Positions 42,597 through 51,534 are shown, counted from the first letter of the stretch. The stretch: DNA of 64,000 nt from Chryseobacterium tagetis (GCF_016735585.2 NZ_JAERSE020000001.1:558001-622000); one strand, 5' to 3'. Program-made: numbers and translations. Notes: generated from the letters alone by a model not told the origin.

Positions 42597-43592
42597 TTAA
42601 TCAGCCTTAAAAATAATTCCGGTGAGTTCCTCACTCCAATCCCATAACTTTTGCGCATAGGTTTTATCCAGAGAATAAGGCTTTACTCCGTTTGATACTG
42701 TATCGCTGAATGACAAAGAAGCAATATCACAATCTTCACAATAAACTCCTCCTATATGATCGAGCTGTGGACTGGTAGCACACCAGATTGTGGTGGCAGC
42801 ACCTTGAGAAATGGTTTTAAGAGAAGATAATACTTCTGGCAGCATTTGACCTTCTGAGTCTACAAATCCCATTTTTTGAAACAACTCCAAAGGTGCTTCT
42901 CTTCCAAGCTCAGTACCACCAATAGAACCCGGATGTAGAGAATAAGCTCTTACATTAGATTCTTTTGCACGATGATCCAGTTCAAGAGAGAAAAGATTTA
43001 CAGCCGTTTTAGATTGTCCATATCCTAAAAGAGTTTCATATTCTCGCGCAAGAAAATTGGGATCGGTAAAATCAAAAGGAGCAAATTGATGTCCTTGTGA
43101 AGAAACATTCACTATTCGTGCTCCATTGGCGTTTTTAAGAGCGGGCCATAATCTTGCCGTTAGCTGAAATTGGGCGAGATAATTAGTAGCTAGCTGAGAT
43201 TCTAAACCTCGGGAATCCTTGCGTAAAGGAACCCACATAATCCCGGCATTATTGATGAGAAGATGTAGTGGTCTTCCTGAAGCGAGAAATTTTTGGGTAA
43301 AGGCATCGATAGAAGAGGGATTCATTAAATCCATCGTTTCGATTTCTACATTGGGAACATCTTGAAGGTTTTCCATAGCTTTCTCGACATTTCTGGCAGG
43401 AACAATGACGGTGGCTCCGGCCATAGCCAATGTTTTGGTCGTTTCTAATCCGATACCGGTATTGCCTCCGGTTACAATTGCAATTTTACCGGAAAGATCG
43501 ATTCCTTTAATGATTTCCTCTGCTTTAGATTGAGCATTGAATCCTGAATTGATTGGATTTTGCAGTGCTCCTTGGTAATTACTATTTTCCAT
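42597..43592 (-). CDS. SDR family oxidoreductase (WWOX/retinol-dehydrogenase-like)
   Basis: A 331-residue short-chain dehydrogenase. Motifs: KIAIVTGGNTGIGLETTKTL (NAD(P) binding, near 40), LLINNAGIMWVP near 120, catalytic Ser in RIVNVSSQGHQFAP near 160 and Y-x-x-x-K in LLGYGQSKTAVNLF near 188. It has the longer C-terminal part typical of the WWOX-like SDRs. The ATG at 43592 (MENSNYQGAL) is preferred to a TTG ten codons upstream. Substrate unknown. It is followed on the same strand by the AraC gene. Confidence 0.9.
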   Translation of the reverse strand: MENSNYQGALQNPINSGFNAQSKAEEIIKGIDLSGKIAIVTGGNTGIGLETTKTLAMAGATVIVPARNVEKAMENLQDVPNVEIETMDLMNPSSIDAFTQKFLASGRPLHLLINNAGIMWVPLRKDSRGLESQLATNYLAQFQLTARLWPALKNANGARIVNVSSQGHQFAPFDFTDPNFLAREYETLLGYGQSKTAVNLFSLELDHRAKESNVRAYSLHPGSIGGTELGREAPLELFQKMGFVDSEGQMLPEVLSSLKTISQGAATTIWCATSPQLDHIGGVYCEDCDIASLSFSDTVSNGVKPYSLDKTYAQKLWDWSEELTGIIFKAD

Positions 43593-43755
43593 TGTAGTAC
43601 TCTTTAAATTGTTATACAGCAAAGGTATTCCGGGATTATATGAATTACTTTGTTCTAAAAGTCAAATTGTTTTGTTGTGAATGTCAATTATAGAAGACCT
43701 GAATTCTTTAAAAAGGTTGATCTGTTGTAGACGATGTATTAAACAGATATAAAAT

Positions 43756-43775
43756 ATCCCCTCAAAAGAGGGGAT
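43756..43775. repeat. TATCCCCTC hairpin, second copy
   Basis: TATCCCCTC-AAAA-GAGGGGATA (43755-43776, 9-bp stem). It is homologous to the hairpin at 41471-41486, and the roughly 65 nt behind it also resemble each other in both places (AAATAAGAGA words), so a promoter block of about 130 nt is duplicated. Confidence 0.6.
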
Positions 43776-43839
43776 AAACAATGTTGGGAATAAATATGAA
43801 TAATAGTATTAGAAAGATAATTAAATAAGAGAAGATCAT

Positions 43840-43884
43840 TTATGATTTGAGTCATAAGCAAAAGACTTTTAAAAGGATATCTTT
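43840..43884 (+). promoter_or_regulatory. Crp/Fnr-type box plus -7 element (module 3)
   Basis: TATGAT-TTGA-GTCATA (43840-43855, one mismatch between arms) and a full -7 match TATCTTTG (43877-43884). Centre to last G is 36.5 nt, as in modules 1 and 2. It drives the Lmo0937-type gene at 43987 through a leader of about 98 nt that holds a CCTATT/AATAGG hairpin with GGAGGAAA in its loop. Confidence 0.72.
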
Positions 43885-43920
43885 GAGTATATTGAGTTTC
43901 CTATTGGAGGAAATTAATAG

Positions 43921-44157
<237 letters not shown>

Positions 44158-44205
44158 AGAATCAGTAAAATATTGTCATAAAAATATCGTATGATATTGT
44201 ACGTG

Positions 44206-44260
44206 GAATTCGTGAAAATAGATGTTAGAAAAGACAGATATTTTTCGCGAATTCTTTTTT
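44206..44260 (+). terminator. Intrinsic terminator of the Lmo0937-type gene
   Basis: GAATTCGTGAAAATA and TATTTTTCGCGAATTC arms (one wobble), 18-nt loop, then TTTTTT. A second hairpin without a T-run lies nearby (arms ACAATCCCTTT and AAAGGGATTGT, 44328-44351). Confidence 0.75.
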
Positions 44261-44372
44261 ATTTTCTGACAAAATATTTTACTGATGAAAAATAAGTTTT
44301 TTATTTCGATCATATTACAATCCCTTTCCGAAGAAACGAAAAGGGATTGTACACTAAAAATTAAGAAAAAGT

Positions 44373-45188
44373 CTAAACAATGAACAAAGATGCGATGGCC
44401 TGAGCATCACTTCCCGTAAGGATTTCATCGTAAGCGGCAGAACCTGCTGCGGCTCCGAATGTAGTAGCAGTATTGTAACCTGCCTGATTCGTATTGGCTT
44501 CTCCTGCATAAACAGGATTAGTAGCAGGAGGCATATTTCCGCCATCTGCCAGTTCAATCCAGCCTTTATTGGCTCTCATTCTGCGAACCTGTGAAGCGTG
44601 TCTTGCTTCTACAGAATGTATTTGTAAGGCAGCCTGCAAAACAGCTTTGTTTGACATTATATTCCCTGCCTGGCCTTTATAAGCTCTCACTCCGGTATCT
44701 TCAAAAGCCTGAGCAAGAATCAAAAACTGATTGTAATCTGTAAAAGGAGTGAAATTTCCTCCGGCTGTAAAATCAAAAGTTGGTTTTGCACCGGGAGTTA
44801 CCCCTAAAGATGTTAAAGTATTTTTTAGAAAAGTGACGTGAGCCGATTCATGTTTTGAAATCTGCATAAAAACTACCCGGTCTGCGGTAGGAATCAAAGT
44901 TCCGGCAGCCAATCCCATGGCGTAATACTCATTTTCCAAATATTCTAACACAAGCGCCAGTTGAAGGGCATCCGTTAAAACAGATTTAAAAAATGGAGTA
45001 TCGTTGGTATATGCTTTTGTTTCTGCCTTTGCAGGAGTCGAAACCAAAGTTCCTAATCCTAGAGGAATAGAAGCAACAGCTGCTTTTTTTCCGAAATCGG
45101 AAATATGGGTTAATGTTTCTAATCTTGTAGCTTCCGTGGTGAAAAATTTGTCATTCGAAAGTTTATCCAGTAATTTAAGAATATTCAT
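44373..45188 (-). CDS. Ferritin-like domain protein, second of a pair
   Basis: A 271-residue protein with a four-helix ferritin-like (Ferritin_2/DUF4439-type) domain. Readable iron-site words are ALVLEYLENEYYAMGLAAGT near 80, SKHESAHVTFLKNTLTSLG near 115, AFEDTGVRAYKGQAGNI near 161 and SVEARHASQVRRM near 192, which give the Glu and His ligands. The N-terminus carries a hydrophobic AAVASIPLGLGTLVSTPAKA stretch, likely an export signal after an unusual 34-residue lead; no twin Arg is present. The start is the Met at 45188; a longer frame overlaps the upstream gene. It lies 25 nt after the other ferritin-like gene. Confidence 0.82.
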   Translation of the reverse strand: MNILKLLDKLSNDKFFTTEATRLETLTHISDFGKKAAVASIPLGLGTLVSTPAKAETKAYTNDTPFFKSVLTDALQLALVLEYLENEYYAMGLAAGTLIPTADRVVFMQISKHESAHVTFLKNTLTSLGVTPGAKPTFDFTAGGNFTPFTDYNQFLILAQAFEDTGVRAYKGQAGNIMSNKAVLQAALQIHSVEARHASQVRRMRANKGWIELADGGNMPPATNPVYAGEANTNQAGYNTATTFGAAAGSAAYDEILTGSDAQAIASLFIV

Positions 45189-45213
45189 AATAGTAGATTT
45201 TGAAGATGAAAAA

Positions 45214-45924
45214 TTAAATGATTCCCTGTTCTTTCCATGTGAAAGGAGTTTTGATAAATCCTCCGGCAACCATCACAATATCTTTAGGCTCTTTCGCAAG
45301 ATCCAGTCCGTTGGCATCTATGACATCGTCTCCTGAAAAGGCAGCCGTTCCGGGATTGATCAGATTTCTGATCGCTGAAGCATGTCTTGCCTCTACAGAA
45401 ACAATTTTTCCGGCAATGACCAGATAATCAGGATTGGTAATGTATTTTCCGGCTCCGTTGTAGGCAGCCACTCCGGTATCTTCCAGTGCTTTTGCGGTAG
45501 CTAAAACCGAATTTCTGTCATTGAAATTTACATTTGGATATTGAAATTCCAAAGTGGGTAAGACGTTCATGGTAGCGCCGCTTATTGCTGCTTTGAAGAA
45601 ATCTCTGTGGATGACTTCATGATGGTAGAGATCCGTAAACAAATCTTTTTCAATACTTGAAATTCCCGAATAAAAATTATTGACAACTTTTGTGTAGAAA
45701 TCTGCTTCAAGCTGTTCCAGTGCATACGCATAATTGAGTACACCTACATCTCCGGAGCCGAGATCGAATACTTTAGATTGGTCTGTAAAATCAAAATCGT
45801 TATTATCACAGCCAATCAATGTAAGGCCTGCCATTGCTAAACCTACACCGCCCAGTTTTAAGAAATTCCGTCTGCTTGTATCGAGGGTAGCTCCCTTATT
45901 AGAAACATGAATAGTGTTTTTCAT
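45214..45924 (-). CDS. Ferritin-like domain lipoprotein with Tat signal
   Basis: A 236-residue protein with a twin-arginine signal SRRNFLKLGG (residues 17-26) that ends in a lipobox LIGC (Cys39), so it should be folded in the cytoplasm and then anchored as a lipoprotein. The ferritin-like helices show VLNYAYALEQLEADFYTKVV, YHHEVIHRDFFKAAI, ALEDTGVAAYNGAG and SVEARHASAIRNL, matching the partner at 44373. Tat export fits a protein loaded with metal before export. Role (iron storage, peroxide defence or other) unknown. First gene of the two-gene unit. Confidence 0.86.
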   Translation of the reverse strand: MKNTIHVSNKGATLDTSRRNFLKLGGVGLAMAGLTLIGCDNNDFDFTDQSKVFDLGSGDVGVLNYAYALEQLEADFYTKVVNNFYSGISSIEKDLFTDLYHHEVIHRDFFKAAISGATMNVLPTLEFQYPNVNFNDRNSVLATAKALEDTGVAAYNGAGKYITNPDYLVIAGKIVSVEARHASAIRNLINPGTAAFSGDDVIDANGLDLAKEPKDIVMVAGGFIKTPFTWKEQGII

Positions 45925-45990
45925 AATAATTATTTTTTTGTGTTAGATTGTATAATGAATATTGGCTCTCTAAGATTTTACCAAAAAAGA

Positions 45991-46020
45991 AGAAAAAAAC
46001 AGCATATTTGATATGCTGTT
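45991..46020 (-). terminator. Intrinsic terminator of the fasciclin gene
   Basis: AACAGCATAT-TTG-ATATGCTGTT, followed on the minus strand by seven T. It lies 15 nt after the fasciclin stop. Confidence 0.85.
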
Positions 46021-46035
46021 TAAACCATAAAAACA

Positions 46036-46605
46036 TTACGGCATCAATACCGTATCAATCACATGAATAACTCCGTTTGACTGATTAACGTCAGCGATCG
46101 TTACTTTTGCGTCATTTCCTTTAGAATCTCTTACATACAGATCTTTTCCTTTAGTCCAGAAAGTAAGACTTTCACCTTCAACAGTTTTCATCATACTTTT
46201 TCCGTTTCCGGCTTTTACCGCTGCCCAGATTTGTTTTGCATTGTATTTTCCGGCAAGAACGTGATAGGTTAAAATCTTAGTAAGCATCGCTTTATTTTCC
46301 GGTTTTACCAGATTTTCTACAGTGCCTTTCGGTAATTTAGCGAAAGCTTCGTCAGTCGGAGCCAATACCGTAAAAGGACCTGCTCCCTGTAAAGTTTCTA
46401 CCAAACCTGCTGCTTTTACTGCTGCGACCAAAGTTTTGTGATCTTTGGAGTTGACTGCATTTTCAATAATATTTTTGGAAGGGTACATAGCAGCTCCTCC
46501 TACCATCACTGTTTTTTCTTTGGTCATCTGTGCAGCTGCATTTCCACTGAAAGCAAATGATAATACCATCATTCCTAAAACTGCGATTTTTGATTGTGTG
46601 TTCAT
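46036..46605 (-). CDS. Secreted fasciclin (FAS1) domain protein
   Basis: A 189-residue exported protein; signal peptide [20 protein letters not shown] ending GNAAAQ. One FAS1 domain (about 45-188) with the H1 motif [17 protein letters not shown], then [16 protein letters not shown] and the H2-like [13 protein letters not shown] at the end. FAS1 domains mediate adhesion or carbohydrate and protein contacts outside the cell. The start is at 46605; the longer frame (to 46653) would hide the signal peptide. It is divergent from the ECF sigma factor gene, a pairing that I recall in this group, and may belong to its regulon (inference). Confidence 0.92.
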   Translation of the reverse strand: MNTQSKIAVLGMMVLSFAFSGNAAAQMTKEKTVMVGGAAMYPSKNIIENAVNSKDHKTLVAAVKAAGLVETLQGAGPFTVLAPTDEAFAKLPKGTVENLVKPENKAMLTKILTYHVLAGKYNAKQIWAAVKAGNGKSMMKTVEGESLTFWTKGKDLYVRDSKGNDAKVTIADVNQSNGVIHVIDTVLMP

Positions 46606-46878
46606 TGTTTTGATTTTAATTGTTACTGAATTTGATTGTGTTGTTAAAATCATTTACGAACTTGGTTTTCATTTAGATTTAAAAATTTTAATGTTTTTAA
46701 TTAAGATGTTGAAATTCAGTTGATTAATTTTTTAAATATTTAATATTCCAGCTGTTTTAATTAAGAAATTGATGAAAAAAAACTGTAAATATTGAAAAGT
46801 TTCTATCAGATTGCTTAAATCAATTAATTTTTAAATATGATTTAAACCGTATTTGATATTTGTTTTATTTCATTACAT

Positions 46879-47445
46879 TTGGAAAAAATATCCACTATTA
46901 AAACAACCTATTCGGAAGAGCAACTCATCGTTTTATTGAAAGAAAAAAACGAAACCGGTTTTCATCATCTGTATGACAACTACTCCGGTGCGTTGTATGG
47001 AGTCATTCTCCGAATTGTTCAGTCCAAAGAATATACTGAAGAAATTATTCAGGATGTTTTTGTTAAAATATGGAACTCCATTCATCAGTATGATGCATCA
47101 AAAGGAAGATTTTATACCTGGATGATCAATATTGCAAGAAATACAGCCATAGATTACTTAAAATCAAAAGGTTTTCAAAACGAACTGAAAAACCAACCGC
47201 TTCCGGATTTCGTATATAACTCTACAGAACTTTCAACAACCAATGATTCATCAGATTATATTGGGTTTAATAATGTGCTTGAAAGTCTGGAAGTAGACAA
47301 ACAGGAACTTATCAACCTCGCGTATTATCAGGGATATACTCAAAATGAAATATCCGACAAACTGAAAATACCGCTGGGAACGGTAAAAACCAAAATGCGG
47401 AATGCACTGATGAAATTAAAAGATTTGCTAAAAGATTATCAATAA
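46879..47445 (+). CDS. ECF-type RNA polymerase sigma-70 factor
   Basis: A 188-residue sigma factor. Region 2 (residues about 25-95) shows HHLYDNYSGALYGVILRIVQ, YTEEIIQDVFVKIWNS and FYTWMINIARNTAIDYLKSK. Region 4 (about 130-185) has ELINLAYYQGYTQNEISDKL and KIPLGTVKTKMRNALMKLK. The start is a TTG at 46879, with a near-match -7 box GATATTTG at 46855-46862; no ATG lies nearby in frame. The gene for the cognate anti-sigma factor begins 1 nt after its stop. Confidence 0.92.
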   Translation: MEKISTIKTTYSEEQLIVLLKEKNETGFHHLYDNYSGALYGVILRIVQSKEYTEEIIQDVFVKIWNSIHQYDASKGRFYTWMINIARNTAIDYLKSKGFQNELKNQPLPDFVYNSTELSTTNDSSDYIGFNNVLESLEVDKQELINLAYYQGYTQNEISDKLKIPLGTVKTKMRNALMKLKDLLKDYQ

Positions 47446-47446
47446 A

Positions 47447-48256
47447 TTGAACACTAAAGAATACATATCATCCGGAATTATAGAATCTTATATTCTAGGT
47501 CTTGCTTCTCATGAGGAAGCAGGGATTTTGGAGTGTGTGATGAAAAACAATGCAGAAGTAAAGGCCGCTTTTGAAGAAGCGCAAAAAACCTTGGAAGACC
47601 TTGCTACTGCACAGTCAGTGACACCTCCGACAGATTTGAAATCAAAGATTTGGAATAAAATTCAACAGGAGCAAATTGTTGAAGAAGTAAAACCTGTGGT
47701 ATCTACGGATATTCCTGTGGCAAAACCTCAGGAAGAAATTAAAATTCAAGGAAACAGTAACTGGAAAGCTTTTGCAATTGCGGCTTCGGTATTATTTTTA
47801 GTGAGTATTGCAGGAAATCTTTTCTGGATGAATAACCAGTCTGAAACTAAAAAAGAGATCGCCAAAATACAGACCGAGAAGAAATCTCAGGATCTTGCCA
47901 TGCAAAAAATGAATCAGAAAATGGAAATGATCTCCAATCCTGATATGAAAATGGTCATGCTGAAAGGGGTAGAAAAACACACCGATTCCAAAGCGATGGT
48001 TTTCTGGAATACCAAAACAAAAGAAGTATATCTGAACGCCGAAAGTTTACCCAAAGCTCCTGAAGGAATGCAGTATCAATTGTGGGCAATTGCAGACGGG
48101 AAACCTGTAAGTGCCGGAATGTATACCGCGGAAAAAGATAGTAAAATTGCTCTTGCCAATATTCCCAATGCGCAGGCTTTTGCGATCACTTTAGAAAAGC
48201 AAGGTGGAAGTGTTTCTCCAACTATGGAAAATATGTATGTAATGGGTGGTGTTTAG
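47447..48256 (+). CDS. Anti-sigma factor with RskA C-terminal domain
   Basis: A 269-residue membrane protein. The N-terminal cytoplasmic part (SSGIIESYILGLASHEEAGI, a zinc-free anti-sigma-like domain) would hold the sigma factor. One TM segment (AFAIAASVLFLVSIAGNLFW, about 106-125) is followed by a coiled-coil stretch and a periplasmic RskA domain (AMVFWNTKTKEVYLNAESLP, YQLWAIADGKPVSAGMYTAE, AFAITLEKQGGSVSP). The start is TTG at 47447, one base after the sigma gene, so translation is coupled. It controls the sigma factor at 46879. Confidence 0.9.
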   Translation: MNTKEYISSGIIESYILGLASHEEAGILECVMKNNAEVKAAFEEAQKTLEDLATAQSVTPPTDLKSKIWNKIQQEQIVEEVKPVVSTDIPVAKPQEEIKIQGNSNWKAFAIAASVLFLVSIAGNLFWMNNQSETKKEIAKIQTEKKSQDLAMQKMNQKMEMISNPDMKMVMLKGVEKHTDSKAMVFWNTKTKEVYLNAESLPKAPEGMQYQLWAIADGKPVSAGMYTAEKDSKIALANIPNAQAFAITLEKQGGSVSPTMENMYVMGGV

Positions 48257-48340
48257 AGACAACCACAATATAGGTTGGTATATTAAGTACCGATCATCTC
48301 ATATATAAATTTTCATTACGAATTTGCCTAATGATGTATT

Positions 48341-49870
48341 TTATTTTCTGATAATTAGTTTCTCAGACAAAATATTTTTTTCCTTATCATCAACCTGAAT
48401 GATATATACTCCATTTATAAATGGAGAGGTATTGATTGAAACTTTGCTTTCAGAATATTTTTTGCTGAATATTTTTCTTCCCGACGCATCGTGAATATTT
48501 ACTGTAGACTCTGCCGGAAGATGATCTATTGTAAAGAAATCTTTTGCCGGATTGGGATAGATTGAAAGAGTACTTTTTAAGATATTTTCATGGGTACTGA
48601 GTTGGCTTCCGGCAAGTTTTATGATCCAGAAATCAAAGTTAAAACTGCCATTATATGCAAAACCTGCAACAATGTATCCGCCGTCTGAGGTTTGCTGAAC
48701 AGAAGTACTTATATCAGATAAAGGACCTCCATAAGTATTTTGCCATTCGATATTACCAGAAACATCTAATTTTATGATCCAGTAATCGGGATATGCGGTG
48801 CCAGTTGAAGGCCCTTCCTGAGGGACAGAATATCTTAATCCTGTAACGATACATCCTCCGTCAATGGTATCATCAACTCCATATGCTTCCTCCTGAAAGC
48901 TGGTTCCGAAAGATTTTTGCCACTGTATATCACCTGTGGAGGTAATTTTTAAAATCCAATAGTCGGATGAACCATTATTTAAGGTAACATCTCCATTTGC
49001 TGAGGTTGTCCATCCTGCTATAAAATAACCTCCGTCTGCAGCTTTCCGTATACAATTGGCTCGGTCTACCGCACTTCCTCCAAAAGATTTTTGCCACTGT
49101 ATATCACCTGTGGAAGTAAGTTTTATAATCCAGTAGTCGTAAGAGCCATGATTCCCTACAACATTACCATTGTTTGATGTCGCAAATCCGGCTATAATAT
49201 ATCCGTTATCTGCAGTTTGTTCTATATCTTGCGCTTTATCATCTGCTGTACCTCCAAATGTTTTCTGCCACTGTAGGTTGCCTAAAGAGTCTATTTTAAT
49301 AATCCAGTAATCAGAAGAACCGTGATTTCCTGTAACATCTCCATTCGTAGATGAGGTTTCCCCTGCAACAATATATCCACCATCTGTAGTTTGGCGAATA
49401 CTTCTTGCAATATCGTTTGCACTTCCGCCATAGGTTTTTTGCCATTGTAGGTTGCCCGAAGAATTTAATTTTATAATCCAGTAATCAGAAGAGCCATGGT
49501 TTCCGGTGACATCTCCATTGGTAGATTGGGTTTCTCCGGCAACAATATATCCGCCATCTACAGTTTGCCTTACAGAATGTGCCTTATCTGTATCAGAACC
49601 ACCAAATTCTTTTTGCCATTGTATATTGCCAAGTGCATTGAGTTTTATTACTGAAAAATTTGAAGTGGTACTTACTGTAGCTGTACCATTTCCATCTCCA
49701 GCCAGAATATATCCTCCGTCAGAAGTTTGCTGTATATCTGGATAAAGTTCATTGAGGGGCGTTGTTCCTAATCCATTAAAAAAAGATTGCCATTGGATAG
49801 CAGGAGCCTGTGAGAAAAGAGTGTTACCGAAATAAAAACAAAAAAGGAAAAAAATAAAGTTATATTTCAT
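48341..49870 (-). CDS. T9SS-secreted repeat protein (beta-propeller-like)
   Basis: About 509 residues, exported via signal peptide MKYNFIFFLFCFYFGNTLFS. The body is seven or so repeats of 55-60 residues built on the words DYWIIKLNSSGNLQWQKTYG and QTTDGGYIVAGETSSTNGDV, which predict a beta-propeller or similar fold. The type A T9SS sorting domain closes the protein: LSIYPNPAKDFFTIDH near 440 and a final LSEKLIIRK. The Met at 49870 is preferred over 49900 (MNNQQAKRHY in front) because it puts the signal peptide at the start. Function unknown. Confidence 0.87.
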   Translation of the reverse strand: MKYNFIFFLFCFYFGNTLFSQAPAIQWQSFFNGLGTTPLNELYPDIQQTSDGGYILAGDGNGTATVSTTSNFSVIKLNALGNIQWQKEFGGSDTDKAHSVRQTVDGGYIVAGETQSTNGDVTGNHGSSDYWIIKLNSSGNLQWQKTYGGSANDIARSIRQTTDGGYIVAGETSSTNGDVTGNHGSSDYWIIKIDSLGNLQWQKTFGGTADDKAQDIEQTADNGYIIAGFATSNNGNVVGNHGSYDYWIIKLTSTGDIQWQKSFGGSAVDRANCIRKAADGGYFIAGWTTSANGDVTLNNGSSDYWILKITSTGDIQWQKSFGTSFQEEAYGVDDTIDGGCIVTGLRYSVPQEGPSTGTAYPDYWIIKLDVSGNIEWQNTYGGPLSDISTSVQQTSDGGYIVAGFAYNGSFNFDFWIIKLAGSQLSTHENILKSTLSIYPNPAKDFFTIDHLPAESTVNIHDASGRKIFSKKYSESKVSINTSPFINGVYIIQVDDKEKNILSEKLIIRK

Positions 49871-50008
49871 ATAATGGCGTTTAGCTTGTTGATTATTCAA
49901 ATATAATTAAAATTAATCTGAATGATGAAAAAGCCGATGTCTGTCAAAAATTCTGCATATAAACATACCACTATAAAACTGTTTTTATTTTGTAATTACA
50001 TGGGAATA

Positions 50009-50518
50009 TTACTTTATTCTCCAATTATTCAACACTAAAGTGATGATTACATCGTTCCACATTTCAAAATTCATAAGTTTGGGTTTGATCGGAATAATGC
50101 TTGTTTTCATCCAGTTATTATTTCCAACAATATACATCATTGCATCATAGCTCAGTTCTTTATCAAAAGGATTTTTAACTTGTAAGACCATTTGTTCATG
50201 TTTTCTTCCTTCCACAGTTTGAGAGAATTTGATTTCAATGGTCTTTACCGGGTTTAAATTTTCTTTTACCACTTTCATTGTTGTAATGGTATTGCCATTG
50301 GTTTCAGCTTCAACATATAAACTTTCACCTGGAAATATTTGTAGAGTTCCTTCTTTTACAAAGTATTTTGATTTCGGAACCTCCTGCTGATAGAATTGAA
50401 CCGAATCAACAGGGATTTTTAATGTAAATTCTTCACGGTATTCCTTTTCATTCTGTGCAGAACAGAACGTTGAAAAAGAGCTAATTATGAATAGAAAAAA
50501 GATTTTTATTTTTGACAT
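50009..50518 (-). CDS. Unknown exported protein, 169 residues
   Basis: Signal peptide MSKIKIFFLFIISSFSTFCS ending in AQ. The mature part reads as beta-sandwich-like: REEFTLKIPVDSVQFYQQEV, KEGTLQIFPGESLYVEAETN and LQVKNPFDKELSYDAMMYIV. No family recognised. Its 5' end overlaps the lipoprotein gene upstream by 38 nt, so the two are co-translated. Confidence 0.7.
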   Translation of the reverse strand: MSKIKIFFLFIISSFSTFCSAQNEKEYREEFTLKIPVDSVQFYQQEVPKSKYFVKEGTLQIFPGESLYVEAETNGNTITTMKVVKENLNPVKTIEIKFSQTVEGRKHEQMVLQVKNPFDKELSYDAMMYIVGNNNWMKTSIIPIKPKLMNFEMWNDVIITLVLNNWRIK

Positions 50519-50978
50519 TTTTGTTGGGTTGTAGGTAAGGTTTTTTGTGCTTCTTTATTAATATTCCTTTGCTGATAGTGTTTTCAAGATTTTTAGAATA
50601 AATTATCCTATATTTTAATGAATCTCTATGTATAGAATGTAATTCAAGGAGTATATTTCCTTTATCTACAATCGTAAAATTTAACTTATTTTTTGCAGGC
50701 TTTTCAATTTTTTTATTTTCAAATACTTTTGAACTTGTTACTGCGATAAAGCCATTATTGTCAATTCTTTTCAATTTGAAAGTATTAATAGCTATATAAT
50801 TAATATATGTTTGGGTCATTATTTTTTTGTTAAAATCTAATGAAAAATTTTCATTTTGAATATCTCTAGCTTCGTAATTTCCAGTTAAGTATATTTTTTC
50901 TGATTTGCATGAGATGCAAAATGTTAATAAAAATAAAATCAGAGTTAAAGTAAATTGTAATGGATATTTTTTTGTCAT
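50481..50978 (-). CDS. Unknown lipoprotein, 165 residues
   Basis: A lipoprotein signal of 23 residues ends in TFCISC (acylated Cys24), then SEKIYLTGNYEARDIQNENF and a beta-rich body with ILLELHSIHRDSLKYRIIYS. Family not recognised. It shares 38 nt with the exported protein gene downstream (50009-50518), an overlap long enough to suggest coupled translation. The start is the Met at 50978, or the Met one codon upstream. Confidence 0.68.
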   Translation of the reverse strand: MTKKYPLQFTLTLILFLLTFCISCKSEKIYLTGNYEARDIQNENFSLDFNKKIMTQTYINYIAINTFKLKRIDNNGFIAVTSSKVFENKKIEKPAKNKLNFTIVDKGNILLELHSIHRDSLKYRIIYSKNLENTISKGILIKKHKKPYLQPNKNVKNKNLFSIHN

Positions 50979-51139
50979 CATGTTTTGGAAATATCTTAGA
51001 TAATTTTTGAATATAGGAATTTTTATTAGTCTGTAATTTTTATTTCAAAGATATATTTTATTGTATTATCTAGAGTGTAGAATAGTTTTTATTACTTGAG
51101 ATTCCCAATTATATAAGACACTTTTAAAAAGAATTTTTA

Positions 51140-51147
51140 TACATTTG
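51140..51147 (+). promoter_or_regulatory. -7 element immediately before the DUF6660-like gene
   Basis: TACATTTG, a full TAnnTTTG match, ends 6 nt before the ATG at 51154. The start site would fall at or 1-3 nt before the start codon, so the mRNA may be leaderless. Confidence 0.55.
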
Positions 51148-51153
51148 CCCTAT

Positions 51154-51477
51154 ATGTATGTATTCAGATTGCTTTTAACATTCTATTTCGTGGCGTTGTC
51201 TATCATGCCATGTAATGATGATGCTAAGCAATTAAATACTCCTCCGAATTTTACGTATGTAAATAATCCTCAGGAACATTCACATGCAAGCAATGATGCT
51301 TGTTCACCGTTATGTTTTTGTAATTGTTGCCAGATGACGGTGACTTCTTTTAAAATTGAACCGATCATTACCTTTCCGGAGCAGGTTCGTAGTTACTTTT
51401 CCAAGAAAATATTTTTTCACAAAAATGACTTTGCGTATTTGGTGTACGACCAAATTTGGCAACCCCCTAAGATTTAA
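51154..51477 (+). CDS. Cys-rich exported protein (DUF6660-like) ahead of the metal efflux operon
   Basis: A 107-residue protein with signal peptide MYVFRLLLTFYFVALSIMPC. After HSHASNDACSPLCFCNCCQM there are five Cys close together and two His, a likely metal-binding cluster on the periplasmic side. The rest is YLVYDQIWQPPKI-like and unremarkable. I recall DUF6660 proteins upstream of CzcA/CusA genes in Bacteroidetes. The ATG at 51154 is chosen over an in-frame TTG at 51145, which lies inside the -7 box. The CzcA gene starts 147 nt downstream. Confidence 0.8.
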   Translation: MYVFRLLLTFYFVALSIMPCNDDAKQLNTPPNFTYVNNPQEHSHASNDACSPLCFCNCCQMTVTSFKIEPIITFPEQVRSYFSKKIFFHKNDFAYLVYDQIWQPPKI

Positions 51478-51534
51478 TTTTTATTGATTTTTCATGAAAG
51501 GCTTTTGTCTTTCATCAATTCGTTATGAAATCTT

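Noticed and set aside
44328-44351. ACAATCCCTTT/AAAGGGATTGT hairpin as terminator of the ferritin-like operon
   Set aside because: It has a good stem but no T-run on either strand, so it is noted only as a hairpin; Rho-dependent or processing roles cannot be judged.
46874-46881. TACATTTG as the promoter of the ECF sigma gene
   Set aside because: It overlaps the only usable start codon (TTG 46879), so transcription from it would remove the start. The near-match GATATTTG at 46855-46862 is more suitable, unless the true start is further downstream.
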